Of a stretch of DNA of 57,351 bases, positions 51,666 to 57,351 are shown piece by piece. The position numbers were made by a program, and so were the translations under genes. Origin of the DNA: Geobacillus jurassicus NBRC 107829 (lineage in GTDB: Bacteria; Bacillota; Bacilli; Bacillales; Anoxybacillaceae); assembly GCF_001544315.1 (NCBI RefSeq), contig NZ_BCQG01000021.1, forward strand, positions 1 through 57,351. The letters run 5' to 3'. Under the pieces are notes generated by a model. It saw only the letters and a list, made by a program, of their open reading frames with translations, ran no database searches and was not told where the DNA came from. Position 1 is the first letter of the stretch. Each line of letters starts with the position of its first letter.

Positions 51666-52040
51666 ATGGGGGAGAAACGGACGCCCAGCGGTTTTCTGTT
51701 AAAACAACGTGCGTTTTTAAAATTGTATTTGATTACGCTCACCGAGCAAGAGCGATTGTACGGGCTAAAGCTGCTTGATGTATTGCGCCAAGAGTTCAAG
51801 CCGTTCGGCTACCGGCCGAACCACTCCGAAGTGTATAAGGCGCTGCATGATTTGATCGAAGACGGCATTTTGCAACAAGTGAAGCGAAAAAAAGAAGGGA
51901 TGAAGTACCAAGAAGTCGTCTACTATCGGTTTGCCGAGGGCGGGGAAGAAAAGGCGAAATTGTACAAACGCCAGCTGAAGGCGGAACTGGACCGGTGCGC
52001 GGCGCTCATTCGCAAGGCAATTGAGGACAACTTCGGTTGA
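51666..52040 (+). CDS. rtp: Replication termination protein Rtp
   Basis: 124 aa, collinear with the 122-residue B. subtilis Rtp. Conserved stretches are TPSGFLLKQRAFLKLYLITLTEQERLYGLKLLDVLR, YRPNHSEVYKALHDLIEDGIL, KKEGMKYQEVVYYRF and LYKRQLKAELDRC. The winged-helix dimer binds Ter sites and blocks the replicative helicase from one side. RBS AAGGAAGGAGGGAGC. No recognisable Ter site overlaps its promoter, unlike in B. subtilis. It places this window at the replication terminus. Confidence 0.96.
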   Translation: MGEKRTPSGFLLKQRAFLKLYLITLTEQERLYGLKLLDVLRQEFKPFGYRPNHSEVYKALHDLIEDGILQQVKRKKEGMKYQEVVYYRFAEGGEEKAKLYKRQLKAELDRCAALIRKAIEDNFG

Positions 52041-52166
52041 GAGCGCCTCGTTTTTTCTTTGTTATATTTACATAATATATTTATGGTCTAATTCTTTTGT
52101 TTTGCGTCCCGCCGGGCGATCTAGTAGAATGAGAGGGGAAGATCGCCACAGAGAGGAAGGCAGCAG

Positions 52167-53042
52167 ATGGGAACATGGCCGTTGACGGTCACGAAAGAAA
52201 TGGAAAAGCGAAAAGAACTGTTCCGCCGCGATCCGGATCGCGCGTTGATTGGAGCGGGCGGGTACAAGGCGGCAGATGAGGCGATCGTGCACGATGCCGC
52301 CATTGCGCTCGCACTTGGGAAAAACGTGCTCTTAAAAGGCCCGACCGGATCGGGAAAAACGCGGCTTGCTGAAACGTTGTCCGCTTTGTTTGGTCAACCG
52401 ATGCACAGCATCAACTGTTCCGTGGACTTGGACGCCGAAGCATTGCTCGGTTTTAAGACGATCGTGCACAAAAACGGCCAGGCGGTGATCGAGTACGTGC
52501 CCGGACCAGTCATCCAGGCGATGACAAAAGGGCATTTGCTATACATTGACGAAATTAATATGGCGAAACCAGAGACGCTGCCGATTTTAAACAGCGTCCT
52601 TGACTACCGGCGGCGGCTCACGAATCCGCTCACCGGCGATGTCGTGCAGGCGAAACCAACATTTGGCGTCATCGCCGCGATCAATGAAGGCTATATTGGC
52701 ACCGTACCGCTCAATGAGGCGCTCAAAAACCGGTTTGTCGTCATCAATGTGCCGTATGTGCAAGGAGAAACATTAAAATCGGTATTGTTGGCGCAAACTA
52801 CATTAACGGATGAAACGTTGATCGATCGTTTCGTCGCCTTGTCGGCTGATCTGCTTGCGCAAGTGCGAAACGGACAAATCGCCGAGGAAGCGGCTTCGGT
52901 GCGCGCTTTGTTGGATGCGTGCGATTTGGCAGCGTACATGCCGCCATTGCGGGCCATTGAACGAAGCATCGTCGATAAGCTCGACGATGAACGTGAACGG
53001 GCCGCGGTGCGCAACATCGCTGAAACGTGGTTTGACGAATAG
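52167..53042 (+). CDS. yojN: MoxR-type AAA ATPase (YojN/CbbQ/NorQ)
   Basis: 291 aa. Walker [17 protein letters not shown], Walker [14 protein letters not shown], sensor-1 [13 protein letters not shown] and arginine-finger region [11 protein letters not shown]. This is the MoxR subfamily that forms a ring chaperone with a VWA-domain partner. The partner gene follows 10 nt downstream. In other bacteria such pairs insert metal cofactors into nitric oxide reductase, RuBisCO or methanol dehydrogenase. Target here unknown. RBS AGAGAGGAAGGCAGCAG. Confidence 0.92.
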   Translation: MGTWPLTVTKEMEKRKELFRRDPDRALIGAGGYKAADEAIVHDAAIALALGKNVLLKGPTGSGKTRLAETLSALFGQPMHSINCSVDLDAEALLGFKTIVHKNGQAVIEYVPGPVIQAMTKGHLLYIDEINMAKPETLPILNSVLDYRRRLTNPLTGDVVQAKPTFGVIAAINEGYIGTVPLNEALKNRFVVINVPYVQGETLKSVLLAQTTLTDETLIDRFVALSADLLAQVRNGQIAEEAASVRALLDACDLAAYMPPLRAIERSIVDKLDDERERAAVRNIAETWFDE

Positions 53043-53052
53043 GAGGCTGCAT

Positions 53053-54960
53053 ATGGAACGGTTTATGATGTTCAATGACCGAACGGTCGATTCGAGTTTG
53101 GTCATGCAGCTTTCTGACCTCGCCCAAACGCTCATGCGCCGCCGCGACGTTGCCATCCAGTTCGCCGCCCATTCCGGCGTGCATTCTGCCAAGCCGGTCG
53201 TTTACGTCAGCCATTTTTGGTATGGGTATCCGCCATTGGAGCGGGAAACGGCAATGAAAACCGATGTCGGCTTGCGCATCATCGGCACGCGGCGGCATAC
53301 CGACCTATCGGCGGTCCGCGCCTTCCGACATGCGGTGGAATCCAGACCGCTCTCCAAGCTTTCCAAACAGCTGTTTACATTCGCTGAAGATCTTCGCTTG
53401 GAAGCCGTCTGCGAGCGGGAACGTCCCGGGATGAAGCGATGGTTCCGCACGCGCCGCCGCTTGTACCGCCGCTACTTCACTCAGCAATGGCAAGCGAATC
53501 GAACGCGCGGCGCTTGGGCTGATCAGTTTTTGGCGGCCATGTATTTGCGGCTCACGGCCGATTCGCCGCTTGATGATGCGCCGCTGGCTCCAATGGCGGA
53601 TGAAGCGGTGCAGGCGCGCCTCGAAACGTTATGGCCGCAATTTTTTGACGCTTCCTCGACAGCCGAGGTGGCGGACTGGGCGTTTGCCGTTGTGGAACTG
53701 ATGGAGGACGTGTTGCCTCATGATATGGTCAATGCCTATACATCGCTGCCAATCGTTGAGGATGATGCGGACGAGAAAACGATGACGCTTCAAGATCTCA
53801 AACGGACCAATCCATTGGAAAACCGCGATGCCCTTCAAGAGGCGGATGGAGAGGCCAAGCGGCAAGTGCTGCCAACGTGGCATCGGGAAACGAGCCGGGC
53901 GGGCGGAAGCTTTCTCCGATTTGAGCTCGAACGAGGCAGCCGCACCGAGATCATCAGCGATGAGGCGAGGCCGGGTGAAGACGGCGATCAGGCATTGGCC
54001 GTTGTGCAAGGCACATCCCGGCCGACGGCGCGAAACGAGTATGGCCTTGAGGCACAGACGGCTTCCAGCGACGCTCCGCCGGCCGGAAGCGGCGCTCCGC
54101 ACGGCCAAACCAACCGCCATGCCGAGATCGTGCTGCTTCCTTCTCCGCCGCCAAGCTTTGCGCATCTTGAGCAATACCGCGCTAAACAGGCGGCGGTGGC
54201 GCCGTACCGAAAACGGCTTGTACGCATCATGGAACAATGGCTTGAACACAAGCGCTCCGCTTGGCGCACGAACTTGCCCGCCGGGCGGCTGCGCAAGCAA
54301 TTGGTGCCATTTTTCACCGACGAGCGCCCGCGTTTATTTTACAAAAAAAGTGAGCCGACGCGGCGGTTTGATGCGGTATTCGGCCTGCTGGTCGACTGCT
54401 CGGCTTCGATGCACGACAAAATGGAGGAGACGAAAACCGGGCTCGTTCTTTGCCATGAAGTGCTGAAAACGTTGCGCGTGCCGCACCAAATTGTCGGATT
54501 TTGGGAAGATGCGAACGAAGCAACCGCTTCGCGTCAGCCGAACTATTTGCAGCTGGCGGTCTCATTCCGCCGCTCGCTTGAGCCGTCGAGCGGTCCGGCG
54601 ATTCTGCAGCTCGAGCCGCATGAAGACAACCGCGACGGCTTGGCTATTCGCTGGATGACCGAACAGCTCCTCAAGCGCCCGGAAGCGCAAAAAGTGCTGC
54701 TCGTCTTCTCTGACGGCGAACCCGCCGCGTACGGATATGAACAAAACGGCATCATCGATACGCACGAAGCAGTCGCCGAAGCGCGCCGCCGCGGCATTGA
54801 GGTCGTCAATCTCTTTTTAGGCCACGGGGCCGACGATGAGCAGACGCGGCGGACGATTGAAAACATCTATGGCCGTTTCCGCGTCTTTGTTCCGCATGCA
54901 GGCGAGCTGCCGGATCGGCTGCTTCCGCTCTTGAAAACGTGGCTGCAAAAAAGCTTGTGA
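53053..54960 (+). CDS. yojO: VWA-domain protein (YojO/NorD/CbbO type)
   Basis: 635 aa from ATG 53053 behind AGGAGGCTGCAT; the longer frame overlaps the AAA gene and is rejected. The C-terminal VWA domain has the MIDAS DCSASMHDKM (Asp-Ser-Ser), a later Thr and LVFSDGEPAAYG. The middle is a Pro/Glu-rich linker (about residues 270-360). With YojN it forms a MoxR-VWA cochaperone pair probably assembling a metalloenzyme. It lies directly before nrnB with an 18-nt gap, so a three-gene operon is likely. Confidence 0.92.
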   Translation: MERFMMFNDRTVDSSLVMQLSDLAQTLMRRRDVAIQFAAHSGVHSAKPVVYVSHFWYGYPPLERETAMKTDVGLRIIGTRRHTDLSAVRAFRHAVESRPLSKLSKQLFTFAEDLRLEAVCERERPGMKRWFRTRRRLYRRYFTQQWQANRTRGAWADQFLAAMYLRLTADSPLDDAPLAPMADEAVQARLETLWPQFFDASSTAEVADWAFAVVELMEDVLPHDMVNAYTSLPIVEDDADEKTMTLQDLKRTNPLENRDALQEADGEAKRQVLPTWHRETSRAGGSFLRFELERGSRTEIISDEARPGEDGDQALAVVQGTSRPTARNEYGLEAQTASSDAPPAGSGAPHGQTNRHAEIVLLPSPPPSFAHLEQYRAKQAAVAPYRKRLVRIMEQWLEHKRSAWRTNLPAGRLRKQLVPFFTDERPRLFYKKSEPTRRFDAVFGLLVDCSASMHDKMEETKTGLVLCHEVLKTLRVPHQIVGFWEDANEATASRQPNYLQLAVSFRRSLEPSSGPAILQLEPHEDNRDGLAIRWMTEQLLKRPEAQKVLLVFSDGEPAAYGYEQNGIIDTHEAVAEARRRGIEVVNLFLGHGADDEQTRRTIENIYGRFRVFVPHAGELPDRLLPLLKTWLQKSL

Positions 54961-54978
54961 GAAAAAGGATGGGAAGCG

Positions 54979-56220
54979 ATGATCAAACTATTCACCGACA
55001 GCGATTTGGACGGCATCGGCTGCGGATTGCTCGCGAAGCTGGCGTTTGCCGAGGTGAACATTTCGTTTTGTTCCTATCGCAATTTGGATGAACGAGTCGT
55101 CCAATTTTTGCAAAGCGAAGAGGCCGACGGCGCCATGCTGTTTATCACCGACTTGGCCGTCAACAAGGAAGTTGAACAGCAACTCGCCGAGCGTGCGGCG
55201 CGCGGCGGCCATGTGCAAGTGATCGACCACCACGTGACGGCGCTTCATTTCAATAACTATCCGTGGGGATGGGTCGTACCGGCAAGAGACGATGGCAAAA
55301 AAACGTCTGCCACTTCACTCTTTTACGATTATCTGGTCCGTGAAGGAATGCTTGTGCCAAACGAAACAATTGACGTCTTCGTCGAGCTTGTCCGCCAATA
55401 CGACACATGGGAATGGGAAGAGAACGGGAATTCGCAAGCGAAGCGGCTGAATGATTTGTTGACGATTTTAGGGCTTGACGGCTTTTGGGAGACGATGAGC
55501 GAGCGGCTCGCTTCCGGCGAACCGTTCGCTTTGACGGAAACGGAAGAGCTGCTTTTGGATATGGAAGAAAAGAAAATTCAACGCTACATTCGACAAAAAC
55601 AAAAGCAGCTCGTCCAGCGCTGGCTTGGAAACTATTGCATCGGCGTTGTGTTTGCCGAACGCCATTTGTCGGAATTGGGCAATGCGTTATCCAAGCGTTA
55701 TCCTCATCTTGACTTGATCGCTTTAGTCAATATGGGGACAAAGCATATCGGCTTCCGCACCATTCACGATAATGTCAACGTCGCTGAGTTCGCTAAGCAG
55801 TTTGGCGGCGGCGGCCATCCGAAAGCGTCCGGTTGCCTTATCGACGACACGACGTTTCCGCTTTTCGTCGTCGAGACGTTTCCGCTTTTGCCGGTATACG
55901 GCGATGCGGAACAAAATCAATGGAACCAAAAAAACGAGGAAGAAGGGGTGTTTTGGACGAACCACCACGGCCAATGGTGGTTGAGTCGTCAAACGGACCA
56001 AGGGTGGACCGTGTACGCCGATGGTGGAGAGGTCCGTACGTTCTCCGAGGAAACCGCCGGCGAACGTTGGCTGAAGCGGCAGTTTGCCGCTGGCCTTGCC
56101 CATGACGCAGCCGTGCTCGACTTTTTAAGCGCGCGGCTCGGACGGGATAAAGACGCCATTCAAGCCGACTATACAGCGGCCGTCAAACAATACAAGCAAC
56201 AAACCGGCATTGAATCATGA
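54979..56220 (+). CDS. nrnB: DHH/DHHA1 phosphoesterase, nanoRNase NrnB
   Basis: 413 aa. DHH motifs are LFTDSDLDGIGCG, FITDLAVNKE, VIDHHVTALHF and SATSLFYDYL, and the DHHA1 end FGGGGHPKASGCLI. Two Mn ions are expected. The best match is B. subtilis NrnB (YngD, about 400 aa), which degrades 2-5 nt RNAs. Not NrnA/YtqI, which is shorter. RBS AGGATGGGAAGCG. Terminator overlaps the stop. Confidence 0.9.
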   Translation: MIKLFTDSDLDGIGCGLLAKLAFAEVNISFCSYRNLDERVVQFLQSEEADGAMLFITDLAVNKEVEQQLAERAARGGHVQVIDHHVTALHFNNYPWGWVVPARDDGKKTSATSLFYDYLVREGMLVPNETIDVFVELVRQYDTWEWEENGNSQAKRLNDLLTILGLDGFWETMSERLASGEPFALTETEELLLDMEEKKIQRYIRQKQKQLVQRWLGNYCIGVVFAERHLSELGNALSKRYPHLDLIALVNMGTKHIGFRTIHDNVNVAEFAKQFGGGGHPKASGCLIDDTTFPLFVVETFPLLPVYGDAEQNQWNQKNEEEGVFWTNHHGQWWLSRQTDQGWTVYADGGEVRTFSEETAGERWLKRQFAAGLAHDAAVLDFLSARLGRDKDAIQADYTAAVKQYKQQTGIES

Positions 56221-56232
56221 TGCCGGTTTTCT
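56201..56232 (+). terminator. Terminator of yojN-yojO-nrnB
   Basis: AAACCGGCA and TGCCGGTTTT around TTGAATCATGA. The loop includes the stop codon. Confidence 0.8.
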
Positions 56233-56369
56233 TATTGGGAGTGGAACGGCCACAGCGCTGACTCGCGCTTTCCGAAGCATTCCGGAAACCGCTTTTTGGC
56301 GGCAACGCGGCGCAGAAAATGTTAACATAATTGTAACAGTTTTTGTGTTTAGGAAAAACAGTCTTTGAT

Positions 56370-56375
56370 TATAAT
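56370..56375 (+). promoter_or_regulatory. -10 element of the small gene promoter
   Basis: TATAAT 24 nt before the start of the next gene; -35 weak. Confidence 0.45.
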
Positions 56376-56398
56376 AAGTACATAGGGAGGTGAAGGTG

Positions 56399-56593
56399 AT
56401 GAAACAGTATGTCTTTTCCTTCTACACAGTCCAAGGGGAAACGATTGTGTGGGAAGAGGCTATTCCAGCGTCTGGGATGATGGAAGCCTTTTCAAAAGCC
56501 CGGCTGCTTTTGGTGAAGCATAAACAAGAAAAAGGCGTGCCGGTTCGCGTTCGGTATAAAGGCGTCCGCTATCGTCAAACGGATATTGCTTAA
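56399..56593 (+). CDS. Uncharacterised small protein, 64 aa
   Basis: ATG 56399 is set by AGGGAGG 8 nt upstream; GTG codons before it lie inside the RBS. The protein reads MKQYVFSFYTVQGETIVWEE..., then SKARLLLVKHKQEKGVPVRVRYKGVRYR. It is basic, soluble and compact with alternating strands, of a type common in Bacillaceae but not one I can name. Own promoter and a terminator beyond it. Confidence 0.7.
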   Translation: MKQYVFSFYTVQGETIVWEEAIPASGMMEAFSKARLLLVKHKQEKGVPVRVRYKGVRYRQTDIA

Positions 56594-56616
56594 ACCAAAA
56601 GGGAAAGGATGAGATC

Positions 56617-56652
56617 ATGCGGTCCCTGCAGCTGCCGACGCGCAGTGGGTAA
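56617..56652 (+). other. 11-codon mini-ORF before a terminator hairpin
   Basis: ATG at 56617 behind GGGAAAGGATGAGATC encodes MRSLQLPTRSG. ACGCGCAG occurs inside it (56638-56645) and again at 56652-56659, and both copies can pair with CTGCGCGT (56683-56690). This is the arrangement of an attenuator, but it may be only 3' UTR. Confidence 0.3.
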
Positions 56653-56695
56653 CGCGCAGCTTCTTGAATGGGAATCAAGAGGCTGCGCGTTTTTA
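56651..56695 (+). terminator. Terminator upstream of the dif region
   Basis: AACGCGCAGCTTCTTGA pairs with TCAAGAGGCTGCGCGTT (one bulge), followed by T-rich sequence. Confidence 0.88.
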
Positions 56696-56702
56696 TTATT
56701 TT

Positions 56703-57022
56703 AGGTGATTTGTCGTGCGCGTGAAACAGCATGATACCCATATGCTTTCCAGTTCCAAAGCGAATGGGGGTAGGGGAGAACTTTGCTCGCTGGTTGACTG
56801 TACATTCAGGCATCACGTAATCGTTTTCGCTGGCATCGCTTTCAACGAATGAAGTGACAGCGGAGAAGCGACGAGTCCATTGACTGTCAGGCGACGCGGA
56901 AGAAGGGACGGATACAGGAAATAGTTGCAGCGGAACACATACTGTTCTTGCACGAACCACGGACGGTGCAAAAACCAAATCGGTGGCTCTTGATTTTCCG
57001 GCATGACTCTTCTGGTCAACAA
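56703..57022 (-). pseudogene. Possible decayed minus-strand gene
   Basis: Two overlapping minus-strand frames have protein-like composition in different phases: PENQEPPIWFLHRPWFVQEQ and on, then after a probable frameshift ASENDYVMPECTVNQRAKFS and on to HMGIMLFHAHDKSP. No RBS and no recognised family. It may be a frameshifted relic next to dif. Confidence 0.3.
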
Positions 57023-57190
57023 ATAAATGCGGGCGAGTGAATGTTCGTCATGACCTTCTTTAGCCAGCCCAATTTACTCGCTATCATGCGTATGCAGCGG
57101 AGCATGGCGTTCATGCATGCCGGCGGGATGTTTTTTTTGTTTCGTCTCACTATTATGAGACTTCTAGGTATTGAAACATACATTCATATA

Positions 57191-57218
57191 AATTCCTATA
57201 ATTTATATTATGTTAACT
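57191..57218. other. Probable dif site (XerC/XerD, RipX/CodV recombination site)
   Basis: A 28-bp sequence that agrees with 26 of 28 positions of the Firmicutes dif consensus as I recall it and 24 of 28 of the B. subtilis dif. The left half is AATTCCTATAA and the right half ATTATGTTAACT, around a short central AT spacer. dif is where chromosome dimers are resolved at the terminus. It lies 5.2 kb from rtp, which supports the call. Confidence 0.8.
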
Positions 57219-57318
57219 TATAATTTTCCCTAAATTTTGAGGGTTTCTCCCCTCAAGTACCCATAAAATCAATTATCCGGAACTTGTTAACCTAAGTTCC
57301 TCATAATTTTTTGTGTCT

Positions 57319-57350
57319 ACGAATTATCATTTTTTAAACGAATTATCATT
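57319..57350. repeat. Two 13-bp direct repeats at the window edge
   Basis: ACGAATTATCATT occurs at 57319-57331 and 57338-57350, period 19 bp, in very AT-rich DNA. The array may continue beyond the window. Confidence 0.6.
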
Positions 57351-57351
57351 G

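Noticed and set aside
56378-56385. GTACATAG, the reverse complement of the Ter core CTATGTAC
   Set aside because: The flanking bases do not fit the Ter consensus on either side (no ACTAA upstream, no YAAAT downstream). It lies in the spacer between a -10 element and an RBS, so it is most likely chance.

Overview
The window comes from a thermophilic Bacillaceae chromosome, almost certainly Geobacillus or a close relative. Gene content and order follow Bacillus subtilis blocks (ypjP-thyA-dfrA, ilvA-ypmP-ypmQ-ypmR-ypmS, yneT-parE-parC, treP-treA-treR, yojN-yojO), coding GC is high, and the 5S rRNA closely matches the G. stearothermophilus sequence as I recall it. Most genes are on the + strand.

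Layout. 0-4.5 kb: glutathione peroxidase, a HEAT-repeat protein (YpgR), a divergent pair of DUF4183 genes, the bacilliredoxin BrxA and a small YuzL-like gene. 4.7-9.4 kb: an aminotransferase, YpjP, a secreted zinc protease of the anthrax-lethal-factor/Pro-Pro-endopeptidase fold, thymidylate synthase and dihydrofolate reductase. 9.6-13.5 kb: threonine dehydratase and the ypmPQRS genes. 13.5-18.1 kb: rsmF and plsY on the minus strand, then OsmC and the PII/ammonium-transporter pair glnK-amtB with a GlnR/TnrA-type box. 18.16-18.40 kb: a 241-bp MITE-like element with terminal inverted repeats and a 9-bp flanking duplication. 18.5-26.9 kb: 5'-nucleotidase, pepT, threonine synthase, a 5'-truncated riboflavin-transporter pseudogene, a YuiH-type molybdoenzyme, YkoS and a DUF2238 membrane protein.

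27.1-28.6 kb: an apparently complete type I toxin-antitoxin locus (29-residue holin-like toxin plus convergent antisense RNA), then a 5S rRNA gene with its own promoter and seven tRNA genes, without 16S or 23S. 28.9-36.9 kb: a phasin-like protein with an ABC1 kinase, yneT, topoisomerase IV (parE, parC) and a PilZ gene overlapping parC. 36.9-42 kb: a MerR-type DNA-binding coiled-coil protein and the trehalose operon with two TreR operators. 42-51.6 kb: NhaC antiporter, a thioesterase behind a TetR-type operator, a class V aminotransferase, an acyl-CoA dehydrogenase homologue, a spermidine synthase paralogue, the divergent nsrR-hmp nitric-oxide module, and purU. 51.6-57.3 kb: replication terminator protein (rtp), a MoxR/VWA pair, the DHH nanoRNase nrnB, a small gene, and a probable dif site for XerC/XerD at 57191-57218.

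The right part of the window is therefore best read as the chromosome terminus: rtp and dif lie within 6 kb of each other, and topoisomerase IV is about 20 kb away. The most interesting items are the dif/rtp region, the type I toxin-antitoxin locus, the PPEP-like protease beside its possible substrate YpjP, the MITE, and several small genes and operators. No CRISPR array, prophage or intact insertion sequence was found. All assignments come from reading the sequence and recalling protein families; no database search was run.
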